A stretch of DNA of 61,638 nucleotides from Bacillus sp. FJAT-27264 (GTDB lineage: Bacteria; Bacillota; Bacilli; Paenibacillales; Paenibacillaceae). The notes below the pieces were generated by a model, which had not been told where the DNA came from, made no database searches, and worked only from the letters and a program-made list of their open reading frames with translations. The stretch is from NCBI RefSeq assembly GCF_001682855.1, contig NZ_MAQW01000023.1, positions 77,041 through 138,678 on the forward strand, given 5' to 3'. This document shows positions 34,751 through 43,244 of this stretch, one piece after another. Positions within the stretch are counted from its first letter, which is position 1. The number at the start of each line of letters is the position of its first letter. A program made the position numbers and the translations under genes.

Positions 34751-35230
34751 ATGAAATATACGATTGCTGTGCTTGTGAATGACCAACCAGGTGTACTGCA
34801 GCGGGTGTCTGGTTTGTTCGGACGCCGGGGTTATAATATTGAGAGCATTACTGTGGGGCAGTCTGAAGAAGAAGGACTCTCCCGGATGGTTATCGTTACC
34901 TGGGGTGACGCTAGCACCTTGGAACAGATCGAGAAGCAGCTTTACAAGCTGATTGATGTCATCAAGGTTGTGGATCTCAGCTCCAAACCAATGGTGGCAA
35001 GGGAGCTTGCCTTGATTAAGGTGAAGGCAGAGCCGTCGGAGCGTCCAGAAATTATGGGCGTTGTGGAGACTTTCCGGGCTGCTGTTATTGATATCGGCAG
35101 CACTAGTCTACTTGTGCAGGTGGTTGGAGATACCGAGAAAATCGATGCCATGATTGAGCTACTCAAGCCTTACGGCATTAAAGAACTGTCGCGTACAGGA
35201 GTTACAGCCATGGTTCGCGGCAACGCCTAA
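34751..35230 (+). CDS. ilvN: acetolactate synthase small (regulatory) subunit
   Basis: 159 residues. N-terminal ACT domain (YTIAVLVNDQPGVLQRVSGLFGRRGYNIES) for valine feedback, and the usual C-terminal domain. Begins a few bases after the ilvB stop. A GTG at 34748 is directly before the ATG; either may start the protein. Confidence 0.95.
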   Translation: MKYTIAVLVNDQPGVLQRVSGLFGRRGYNIESITVGQSEEEGLSRMVIVTWGDASTLEQIEKQLYKLIDVIKVVDLSSKPMVARELALIKVKAEPSERPEIMGVVETFRAAVIDIGSTSLLVQVVGDTEKIDAMIELLKPYGIKELSRTGVTAMVRGNA

Positions 35231-35327
35231 AGGTTGTATTTTACGGCTTTAGCGAATTACTGCTTGGTTGCTTTAACGAGATGTGATATAACGGTATAAC
35301 GAGATTACGAAAAAATGACATGCCCGC

Positions 35328-35398
35328 TAAAGAGCGGGGGCTTGAGGAGCAGCTTGAAAATTCCTTCAGCCAGATGCTCTTGAAGCACCCGCTCTTTA
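35328..35398 (+). promoter_or_regulatory. long stem-loop between ilvN and ilvC
   Basis: Bases 35328-35351 pair with 35375-35398 in a 24-bp stem with two mismatches (outer TAAAGAGCGGG / CCCGCTCTTTA, inner GGAGCA / TGCTCT). No T-run follows, and it ends about 17 nt before the ilvC ribosome site, so it is not a terminator. It may mark an mRNA processing site or protect the ilvC 5' end. A competing small hairpin (CCCGCT / AGCGGG) overlaps its 5' arm. Confidence 0.7.
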
Positions 35399-35430
35399 CG
35401 ATGGGTCCAATTTAAAGGAGGATATTGACA

Positions 35431-36423
35431 ATGGCAGTGACAACGTACTATGAACAGGATGCAGAACTTAGCGTATTAAAAGGGAAGACAATTGCGGTAA
35501 TCGGTTATGGTAGCCAAGGGCATGCCCAAGCACAAAACCTTCGTGACAGTGGTCTTCAGGTTGTCATCGGCCTGCGTGAAGGCAAATCCTTCAACACAGC
35601 TAAAAATGATGGCTTCGAAGTATTGTCCGTAGCAGAAGCAGTATCTCGTGCTGATGTAGTGCAAATTCTGATGCCGGATGAAACACAGGCGTCCGTATAT
35701 AAGAATGACATCGAGCCTAACCTCAAAAAAGGCGCAGCGCTGATGTTCTCCCACGGCTTTAACGTACACTTTGGCCAAATCGTAGCACCTAAGGATGCTG
35801 ACGTGCTGCTCGTGGCACCGAAATCCCCTGGACACATGGTTCGCCGCACATATGTAGAAGGCTTCGGAGTTCCTGGACTGATTGCAATCGAGCAAGATGC
35901 AACTGGACAAGCAAAAGAAATCGGTCTGGCTTATGCGAAAGGTATCGGTTGTACTCGTGCCGGAGTAATCCAAACTTCCTTCCGTGAAGAAACCGAAACT
36001 GACTTGTTCGGTGAGCAAGCTGTCCTTTGCGGTGGTGTATCCGCACTGATCAAAGCAGGTTTCGAAACATTGACTGAAGCAGGTTATGCTCCTGAGATGG
36101 CTTACTTCGAGTGCTTGCACGAGTTGAAGCTGATCGTTGACCTTGTATATGAAGGCGGATTGGCTAGCATGCGCGATTCCATCAGTAACACAGCTGAATA
36201 CGGTGACTATGTAACTGGCCCTCGTATTGTTACTGAAGACACTAAGAAAGCAATGAAGGCTGTACTTACCGATATCCAACAAGGTAAATTTGCTCGCGAC
36301 TTTATCTTAGAGAACCAATCCGGTAATGCTTTCTTGACAGCAACTCGCCGCAACGAAGCTGCTCACCCGGTAGAAGTAGTTGGCGGTCAATTGCGTGAAA
36401 TGATGCACTGGATCAAGAAATAA
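35431..36423 (+). CDS. ilvC: ketol-acid reductoisomerase
   Basis: 330 residues, class I length. NADPH-binding IAVIGYGSQGHAQAQNLRDSG near residue 20, then the all-helical C-terminal domain with metal/substrate acidic residues (ETDLFGEQAVLCGG). AAAGGAGG lies nine bases before the ATG at 35431. Second step of branched-chain synthesis. Flanked on both sides by stem-loops. Confidence 0.97.
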   Translation: MAVTTYYEQDAELSVLKGKTIAVIGYGSQGHAQAQNLRDSGLQVVIGLREGKSFNTAKNDGFEVLSVAEAVSRADVVQILMPDETQASVYKNDIEPNLKKGAALMFSHGFNVHFGQIVAPKDADVLLVAPKSPGHMVRRTYVEGFGVPGLIAIEQDATGQAKEIGLAYAKGIGCTRAGVIQTSFREETETDLFGEQAVLCGGVSALIKAGFETLTEAGYAPEMAYFECLHELKLIVDLVYEGGLASMRDSISNTAEYGDYVTGPRIVTEDTKKAMKAVLTDIQQGKFARDFILENQSGNAFLTATRRNEAAHPVEVVGGQLREMMHWIKK

Positions 36424-36463
36424 GCACATATAAATAAGGTAACATTGAAATCTATATGGTAAT

Positions 36464-36507
36464 CCCCAGATGCGGCCGTTCACCAACGAGCCGCATTTGA
36501 GGGTTTT
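36464..36507 (+). terminator. stem-loop after ilvC (partial terminator or mRNA 3' stabiliser)
   Basis: TGCGGC pairs with GCCGCA, with an outer CCCC / GGGG-type extension, followed by TTTTAGCCC. The T-run is short, so read-through into leuA is expected. Confidence 0.6.
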
Positions 36508-36533
36508 AGCCCAATTTTCAGGAGGTGCTCCGC

Positions 36534-38075
36534 ATGCGGAAAATTTATGTGTTCGATACGACACTGCGCGATGGAGAGCAGTCGCCGGGTGTGAACCTGA
36601 ACACGCTTGAAAAAGTGGAAATCGCCCATCAGCTTGAAAAGCTTGGGATTGACCGCATGGAAGCAGGCTTTCCTGCTGCCTCGCCAGGTGATCTGGCGGC
36701 AGTTAACGCGGTGGCCAGAGCCGTTAAGAATACGACGGTGATCGGGTTGTCCCGTTCAAGAGAAGCAGATATTGACGCGGTCAAAGAAGCCTTGCAGGGA
36801 GCGCAAGATCCTTGCATTCACATTTTCCTCGCTACTTCGCCAATTCACCGGCAGCACAAACTGCGGATGGATAAGGCTCAGGTGCTGGAAACAGCCCAGT
36901 CAGCAATCCGTTATGCTAAGAAATATTTTCCGAAGCTGGAGTTCTCTCTTGAGGATGCCGGCCGCACCGAATATGATTTTCTAGCAGAAGTGGTTGGCAT
37001 GGCGGTACGTGAAGGAGCGAATGTGATCAATATCCCGGATACAGTGGGCTATTTGAACCCTTCGGAATACGGAGCCATTTTCAAGTATCTGAAAGAGAAT
37101 GTGCCTGACATCGAGCGGGTGCAGCTCAGCGCGCATTGCCATAACGACCTTGGCATGGCTACAGCCAATACTCTTGCGGCGATCCAAAATGGTGCAGACC
37201 AGATTGAGGGTACGATCAACGGCATCGGTGAACGCGCCGGGAATACCGCTATCGAAGAGGTAGCACTTGCTCTGGAGACCCGGAGCGAATTCTTCGGAGC
37301 GAAGACATCTCTCGTCCTGTCAGAGATATCCCGTACTAGTCGTTTGGTCAGCAAATTGACCGGTATGGTCGTTCCAGGCAACAAAGCGATTGTAGGTGCG
37401 AATGCGTTCGCTCATGAATCGGGCATTCATCAGGATGGTATGCTGAAGGAGAAGACAACTTACGAGATCATGACACCGGAGACCATCGGGTTGAAGGAAA
37501 GTAAGCTTGTGCTCGGCAAGCACTCCGGCCGCCATGCCTTCCGTGATAAGCTGAGTGATCTCGGTTACGATCTGCCGGATGAAGAGCTGAACACTGCATT
37601 TGCCAAGTTCAAGGATCTGGCGGATAAGAAGAAGGAAGTGTCCGACGAGGACATTTTGGCATTGATTGAAGAGAAGCTTGTCAAAACACCTGAAGTATTC
37701 CGTTTGCAGACGATTTATGTCACTTATGGCAATGAAGCCACACCAACGGCCAAGGTCGTAATCAACGGTCCTGAGGAGCAGCCGATTACTGCTTCTGCTG
37801 AAGGTAACGGTTCGGTAGATGCCATCTACAACGCTATCGATTCGGCTACAGGCGAGGAAGTCACCTTGAGTGATTATTCCATTAAATCTGTCAGCCGGGG
37901 CAAGGATGCACAAGGTGAGGTCCATGTGGTATTGACACAGGGCATTGTTGCTGCACAGGGTAGAGGTCTTAGCACCGATATTCTGGAAGCCAGCGCCCGG
38001 GCTTATCTGGATGCGCTTAACAAGCTGATCGAGAAGCGGAAAACCTATACGCTGCGTGATAACGCTACTCTGTAA
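36534..38075 (+). CDS. leuA: 2-isopropylmalate synthase
   Basis: 513 residues. DRE-TIM domain starts YVFDTTLRDGEQSPGVNL; metal His in LSAHCHNDLGMATANT; C-terminal LeuA regulatory domain for leucine feedback. GGAGG is eight bases before the ATG at 36534; a GTG at 36525 overlaps the site. First leucine-specific step. leuB is not next to it but about 10.9 kb downstream. Confidence 0.96.
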   Translation: MRKIYVFDTTLRDGEQSPGVNLNTLEKVEIAHQLEKLGIDRMEAGFPAASPGDLAAVNAVARAVKNTTVIGLSRSREADIDAVKEALQGAQDPCIHIFLATSPIHRQHKLRMDKAQVLETAQSAIRYAKKYFPKLEFSLEDAGRTEYDFLAEVVGMAVREGANVINIPDTVGYLNPSEYGAIFKYLKENVPDIERVQLSAHCHNDLGMATANTLAAIQNGADQIEGTINGIGERAGNTAIEEVALALETRSEFFGAKTSLVLSEISRTSRLVSKLTGMVVPGNKAIVGANAFAHESGIHQDGMLKEKTTYEIMTPETIGLKESKLVLGKHSGRHAFRDKLSDLGYDLPDEELNTAFAKFKDLADKKKEVSDEDILALIEEKLVKTPEVFRLQTIYVTYGNEATPTAKVVINGPEEQPITASAEGNGSVDAIYNAIDSATGEEVTLSDYSIKSVSRGKDAQGEVHVVLTQGIVAAQGRGLSTDILEASARAYLDALNKLIEKRKTYTLRDNATL

Positions 38076-38110
38076 TTAAATACAATGTGCACGCATTGAA
38101 TTGCTTGATG

Positions 38111-38160
38111 AAAGCCGTTCTGGCTGTAGACATTTGTCTATGGTCAGAACGGCTTTTTTT
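38111..38160 (+). terminator. terminator of the ilvBNC-leuA operon
   Basis: AAAGCCGTTCTG pairs with CAGAACGGCTTT around a loop with an inner stem, then TTTTTT. Confidence 0.9.
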
Positions 38161-38240
38161 GTTGCGTAAACATGAGACTTTGGGCTTGAGACGTTTTGTT
38201 CAGAAAATGTTTAGCTGGCTGAATTAAAGTGAAATGTAGA

Positions 38241-38269
38241 CTGTCAAAAGCTCAAAAACCTACGATAAT
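38241..38269 (+). promoter_or_regulatory. candidate promoter of the adhesin gene
   Basis: CTGTCA (38241-38246), 17-bp spacer, GATAAT (38264-38269). The leader is about 100 nt. An 11-of-15 CodY-like match lies upstream near 38198, too weak to call. Confidence 0.4.
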
Positions 38270-38378
38270 TCAAATTTGTTGGGGGGAGATGGAATCAGCG
38301 AGTTTAATGCGAACAGCGTAAAGAAGGGCAGATCGTATTTGGGAGATAACACTACGAGAAAGGGAGGCTATCTAGTTC

Positions 38379-41300
38379 ATGAAAAGAAAGAATGCAGGAA
38401 TTTGGTTGACACTTCTTCTTCTTTTTACACAGTTTTTTAATGCTTTTGGATTTAGTACACGTGCGAGTGCAGATCCGTCCAATGAAATCAGCGAAAACAT
38501 TGTCACCAGTGTGACTTTGGCAGTCTATGAAAATGGCCAGGTTGTGACAGATAATGTGTATAAGCTAGACTCAACAACGAAGCTGAACTTGACTTACGAA
38601 TTACCGGCTGGACCGGATGGGGCAAGCAAGTATGGTGAAGGATCGACTTATACATTTACACTCCCAAATGTATTTCTAATCGATCGGGGCTATAGTGGGA
38701 CCTTAGTGTACGATGAGTTTCCAGATGGCATCGGGACCTATAAAGTAGGTCCTGATAATAAAGTAGTTCTTACCTTTAATAAAAATATTGAAGGTCTCTT
38801 TAATGTTAAAGGAACATTTAACATTGAATCAATACTGAGTTCTACCCGAATTAGCGGATCTACGCAGCAGGAGATTCTTTTCCCAATTGCTGGGAATGAC
38901 AAGAACTCCTTTGTGATTAATATTAAGCCTAATAACGGTGCCAGTATTAAAAAGAGCGGTACGCCCAAACCGCAAAAGTATAATCCGGAGAAAATTGATT
39001 GGACGATTGACGTCAATACATCACTAGATGAGATTCACAACGCACTTGTAACGGATATCCTAGAGCAGGGGCTGGAGCTTGATCTTAGCTCCATTTCTGT
39101 CTACAAATTGGATGTTGATGTCAAGGGGAATGTCACTGAAAAAGGAACCCTTAATGCAGGAGAATTTGATACGACCGGCAGTGATGCTTCAAAGTTGAAT
39201 CTGAAGTTTGCTGCCAATCCGATCAAAGAAGCTTACCGCATTAAATTTTCTACCAAAATTACGGATTCAGCAGGATTATCTTACAGTAATACAGCTAAAT
39301 TGACAGGCGATGGAGTATCTAAAGATTCTCCCACTGCCGTAGTTCCAGTAGAACGTGGGAAAACATTGGAGAAGCGTGCTACTGGAAACTATGATCCAGG
39401 CACAGAAACCATCCCATGGGAAATTCGTTTTAATTACAATGAAAAAACGATTCTAAAAGATGATGCTGTATTGAAGGACTATTTCAACAAGTCACAGGTG
39501 CTTGATAAAGATTCTTTCCATGTCTATAAAGTAAAGCTGGATCAGGATGGAAAGGGCACCGATGATGGTGAACTGATTTCGGGTACGGACTACACATTAT
39601 CTGACCTGACAGACAAAGTCGGCGCCGGTAAGAACGGGTTCAAACTTGAATTCAGTAATGACATCAACTCGGCTTATCGTATCGTGTACAAAACCAAAGT
39701 AGCGGATCGGGTAATTAATGATGAAACCATTCATAACGATGTTACTTATGGTGATAATAACTCTGCAGGCGACCAAAAAGGCATTGGCCAGCGCGTTCTC
39801 TCCAAGAAACGTGGAGACGTAGACTATGATGCCAAGACTGTGAAATGGACGATCACAATCAATGAAGATAAAAGAACCATGAATGAAGTGGTTCTGACCG
39901 ATGTTTTTGATCGCGGGGGCCTGAAATACCTTGGAGATCTACAGATTTCGCCAAGCCAAGGAGTAGTAGGTACGGGTTACAGTATTACTCCTGTTGGCAA
40001 CTCAGATTATAAGGAGAAAGATGGATTCATAGTCAAATTTAATAATCCGATCACTGAGCCGATCACAATTACTTACACTACTTCTTTTGATTCTTACAAG
40101 CTGAGAGCCGGAGAAACTGAATTTTACAATGTAGCTAATCTTGTGTGGAAAGATACAGATGGAAAAGAGCAAAAAAAGGGGGATGTATGGGATAAATTTT
40201 CTCCGCGTAATGAAGTGAAGAACAATGGGTTTAAAAACGGAGATTATGACGCGATCACCAAGAAGATTACCTGGACCGTCGGTGCGAATTATAACAAGAG
40301 AAATCTTGCCGCTGGTGCAGTGCTCGAAGACCCGATTCCGAGTGGTCAAAAGTTTGTTGACAACAGTTTAAAAGTATACAAGTTGAGCTATGGGGCTAAT
40401 GGGGATCCAATCAATCCGAAAAATGCGGATCTTATTGATTCCAGTGAATATGCCCAGCCGGTTGTATCAGGCAATCCTGCAGTATTAAGAGTAAAATTCA
40501 ACAAAGCAGTTGACTACGCCTTTTACGTTGTCTTTGATACGGAATTTGTGAATGAGGATATCAATCAATCTTCCGTAACGAACATCGCAATTCTCAAAGA
40601 CAAGGAGGACGGTACGGCGGTATCCAAGCCACTAGAGAAAACGCTTGATGTTCCAAAGGGTGGCGAATATATCAGCAAAACTGGTACTCAGGATACCAAT
40701 GACCAGACCCAAATGAATTGGAGAATCACGATTAATGCTAACCAGTCCGATATCAATAAGGTTAAAATCGTTGATACCCCTACTCCGAATCAGATTCTGC
40801 TCCCGGATAGCTTCAATCTCTTCAAGACTACAGTATCTAAGAACGGTACTGTAACAAAGACTAATGATAAATTAACTCGCGATGTGGACTATACGTTGGA
40901 AATCAGTTCAGATCAAACTGGAGAGACTTTTACGCTCGAGTTAAAGAACCCGATCAAAGAGGCCTATATCCTGGAGTATAATTCTATCGTAACAGCAGTC
41001 GGAAATAACGTCATAGTTAACAACCGAGTAGATTTCAGTGCTGAAGGAAAAAATAAAATTAACAAACCGTTTACGAGCAAAAATGATATTCGTATTATCG
41101 ATACTTCCGGATCGGGAAGCGGAGTTAAGGGCTCTCTCGTAGTCACAAAAACCAATGCTGATGGTACTGAGAAGCTAAAGGATGCGGAATTTGCATTATT
41201 CCGTCTGGTCGGTACACAGCAGACAGATAAGAAAGAAGGCAAGACGGATCAAGATGGCGTCCTTCAATTCAAGGATCTCAGAGCAGGGAAATATGTGTTA

Positions 41301-43121
41301 AAAGAAACAAAGGCTCCTGCGGGATATGCCTTAGACGCCACAGAGTATCCAGTGACGATCAACTCTTCTGCTGTAGTTTCGAGGACGGTTCAAAATGACT
41401 TTAATGGCTCCTTGAAAATCACGAAAGTAGCAGATGAAGATAAGTCTATAAAGCTGGAAGGCGCAGAATTTGAGTTGTACGATTCAAATAATCAATTAGT
41501 TGGCACAAAAAAAACTACTAATAGTGATGGTGAGATTGTTTTCCCTAAATTAAAGGGCGGAGAGTACACGCTTAAAGAAATAAAGGCCCCTACAGGTTAT
41601 GTGCTTGATACTTCTCGCATCAATGTGACCATTGATCCATCACAAGAGTTAAAGAAACAGGTATCTAATAAGCTGACACCGATAGCAACACCGTCGCCGA
41701 CGCCGACAGCAACACCGTCACCAACGCCGACAGCAACACCGTCGCCAACGCCGACAGCAACACCGTCGCCGACGGTAGCACCAACACCGACGCCGACGGT
41801 AGCACCAACACCGACGCCGACGGTAGCACCAACACCGACGCCGACGGTAGCACCAACACCGACGCCGACGGTAGCACCAACACCGACGCCGACGGTAGCA
41901 CCAACACCGACGCCGACGGTAGCACCAACACCGACGCCGACGGTAGCACCAACACCGACGCCGACGGTAGCACCAACACCGACGCCGACGGTAGCACCAA
42001 CACCGACGCCGACGGTAGCACCAACACCGACGCCGACGGTAGCACCAACACCGACGCCGACGGTAGCACCAACACCGACGCCGACGGTAGCACCAACACC
42101 GACGCCGACGGTAGCACCAACACCGACGCCGACGGTAGCACCAACACCGACGCCGACGGTAGCACCAACACCGACGCCGACGGTAGCACCAACACCGACG
42201 CCGACGGTAGCACCAACACCAACACCGACGGTAGCACCGACGCCGACGGTAGCACCAACACCGACACCGACGGTAGCACCAACACCAACACCGACGCCAA
42301 CGCCGGTAGCAACGCCGACACCGACGCCAACGCCGGTAGCGACACCGACAGCAACACCGACAGCAACACCGTCGCCAACACCGACAGCTTCCGCTACGCC
42401 TGAGGCGAGTGCGTCGCCAACGGTAGCGCCGCCGACTGAAGAACCAACAGCTACGCCTTCGGCAACGCCGACAGCAACACCAGTACCGACCTTGCCGCCG
42501 ACATCGACATTTGAGCCGGTAGCAACGCCTACTCCTGTACCAGGAGTCATTGTTACACCGACGCCTTCCCCGTCACCGGGTGCTTCAGTAACACCATCGT
42601 CAACACCTTCGGCAACGCCGACAGTTGTACCAAGCGCAGGTCCAACAACAACACCTGTTCAACCGACAACTCCGGCAACTCCAGTTGTTCCGCAGGCGAC
42701 ACCGCCTGTGAAGCAGGAGACAACGACCGAAGAAGTGCCAATTGAAGGTGAGATTCCACTTGGAGGCGTGCCAAGTATCGGTGATGCACCGGCACACGGC
42801 AAGGTCACCCTGAAGCCAAACGGCAAGTGGGTGTATACACCAGACCCTGGTTTTATCGGAAAAGACAAATTCACGATCATCGTGACCGATAAAGACGGAA
42901 ATGAAGAAGAGGTTGTCATCGAAATTGATGTTGAAGAAGTACCAAAGGGTACGGTAACAGGAGAGCCAGATGGTAATAGTAAAGGCAAAGATGGAAAGCC
43001 TACCGTATTGCCGAAGACTGGCGAAGACAGCCCGCTTCCGATTTACCTGGTTGGTGGATCTCTGATTATTCTCGGTTATGTACTGAGCAGAAGATTCAGA
43101 AAAGGCGGCAAACAGGAGTAG
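38379..43121 (+). CDS. LPXTG-anchored surface adhesin with collagen-binding-type repeats
   Basis: 1580 residues. Signal peptide (about 1-32). Five collagen-binding-type beta-sandwich repeats start near 190, 330, 475, 614 and 765, each with a K..G....YD....W(T/R)I pattern, about 140 residues apart. Two SpaA/Cna-B domains follow near 917 and 1009 (LKETKAPAGYALD; LKEIKAPTGYVLD), which usually hold Lys-Asn/Asp isopeptide bonds. A Pro/Thr/Val/Ala stalk runs about 1100-1440. A cadherin-like repeat (about 1455-1520, WVYTPDPGFIGKDKFT) precedes LPKTGED (near 1543), a helix and a basic tail. It is a sortase substrate on the cell wall; no sortase is in the window. GGGAGG precedes the ATG. Confidence 0.92.
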   Translation: MKRKNAGIWLTLLLLFTQFFNAFGFSTRASADPSNEISENIVTSVTLAVYENGQVVTDNVYKLDSTTKLNLTYELPAGPDGASKYGEGSTYTFTLPNVFLIDRGYSGTLVYDEFPDGIGTYKVGPDNKVVLTFNKNIEGLFNVKGTFNIESILSSTRISGSTQQEILFPIAGNDKNSFVINIKPNNGASIKKSGTPKPQKYNPEKIDWTIDVNTSLDEIHNALVTDILEQGLELDLSSISVYKLDVDVKGNVTEKGTLNAGEFDTTGSDASKLNLKFAANPIKEAYRIKFSTKITDSAGLSYSNTAKLTGDGVSKDSPTAVVPVERGKTLEKRATGNYDPGTETIPWEIRFNYNEKTILKDDAVLKDYFNKSQVLDKDSFHVYKVKLDQDGKGTDDGELISGTDYTLSDLTDKVGAGKNGFKLEFSNDINSAYRIVYKTKVADRVINDETIHNDVTYGDNNSAGDQKGIGQRVLSKKRGDVDYDAKTVKWTITINEDKRTMNEVVLTDVFDRGGLKYLGDLQISPSQGVVGTGYSITPVGNSDYKEKDGFIVKFNNPITEPITITYTTSFDSYKLRAGETEFYNVANLVWKDTDGKEQKKGDVWDKFSPRNEVKNNGFKNGDYDAITKKITWTVGANYNKRNLAAGAVLEDPIPSGQKFVDNSLKVYKLSYGANGDPINPKNADLIDSSEYAQPVVSGNPAVLRVKFNKAVDYAFYVVFDTEFVNEDINQSSVTNIAILKDKEDGTAVSKPLEKTLDVPKGGEYISKTGTQDTNDQTQMNWRITINANQSDINKVKIVDTPTPNQILLPDSFNLFKTTVSKNGTVTKTNDKLTRDVDYTLEISSDQTGETFTLELKNPIKEAYILEYNSIVTAVGNNVIVNNRVDFSAEGKNKINKPFTSKNDIRIIDTSGSGSGVKGSLVVTKTNADGTEKLKDAEFALFRLVGTQQTDKKEGKTDQDGVLQFKDLRAGKYVLKETKAPAGYALDATEYPVTINSSAVVSRTVQNDFNGSLKITKVADEDKSIKLEGAEFELYDSNNQLVGTKKTTNSDGEIVFPKLKGGEYTLKEIKAPTGYVLDTSRINVTIDPSQELKKQVSNKLTPIATPSPTPTATPSPTPTATPSPTPTATPSPTVAPTPTPTVAPTPTPTVAPTPTPTVAPTPTPTVAPTPTPTVAPTPTPTVAPTPTPTVAPTPTPTVAPTPTPTVAPTPTPTVAPTPTPTVAPTPTPTVAPTPTPTVAPTPTPTVAPTPTPTVAPTPTPTVAPTPTPTVAPTPTPTVAPTPTPTVAPTPTVAPTPTPTVAPTPTPTPTPVATPTPTPTPVATPTATPTATPSPTPTASATPEASASPTVAPPTEEPTATPSATPTATPVPTLPPTSTFEPVATPTPVPGVIVTPTPSPSPGASVTPSSTPSATPTVVPSAGPTTTPVQPTTPATPVVPQATPPVKQETTTEEVPIEGEIPLGGVPSIGDAPAHGKVTLKPNGKWVYTPDPGFIGKDKFTIIVTDKDGNEEEVVIEIDVEEVPKGTVTGEPDGNSKGKDGKPTVLPKTGEDSPLPIYLVGGSLIILGYVLSRRFRKGGKQE
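41775..42206 (+). repeat. 18 exact copies of a 24-bp unit in the adhesin stalk
   Basis: Each unit encodes VAPTPTPT. The copies are identical at the DNA level, with degenerate TPSPTA-type and VATPTPTP-type units on both sides (41679-42400). Exact identity suggests recent expansion or contraction by slippage or recombination, so length may vary between isolates. Confidence 0.92.
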
Positions 43122-43166
43122 AGATAAGAACTGCTTGAGATATTAAAAAGGTCTAGATTAAAGGAA

Positions 43167-43211
43167 AGCGAGCCCATCTCCAGATGCAACGGAGGTGGGC
43201 TCGCTTCTTTG
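43167..43211. terminator. bidirectional terminator after the adhesin gene
   Basis: AGCGAGCCCATCTCC pairs with GGAGGTGGGCTCGCT around a 9-nt loop; shared with the convergent response-regulator gene. Confidence 0.85.
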
Positions 43212-43244
43212 TATAGCGTCGGATTCGGCAGTAGTCCTTTTTCT

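Noticed and set aside
35328..35398. Rho-independent terminator between ilvN and ilvC
   Set aside because: No T-run follows the stem, and ilvC has no own promoter visible, so read-through is needed.
35476..36282. 268-codon minus-strand frame over ilvC
   Set aside because: Antisense shadow of a highly conserved gene.
38198..38212. CodY box near the adhesin gene
   Set aside because: Only 11 of 15 positions match; expected by chance in AT-rich DNA.
41679..42400. CRISPR-like array
   Set aside because: Units are directly adjacent with no unique spacers and encode Pro/Thr-rich protein in the adhesin frame.
41597..42550. Minus-strand open frames made of GVGVGATVGVG or LVLPSASV repeats
   Set aside because: They mirror the 24-bp repeat of the adhesin; the repeat keeps all frames open. 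No ribosome site or plausible N-terminus.
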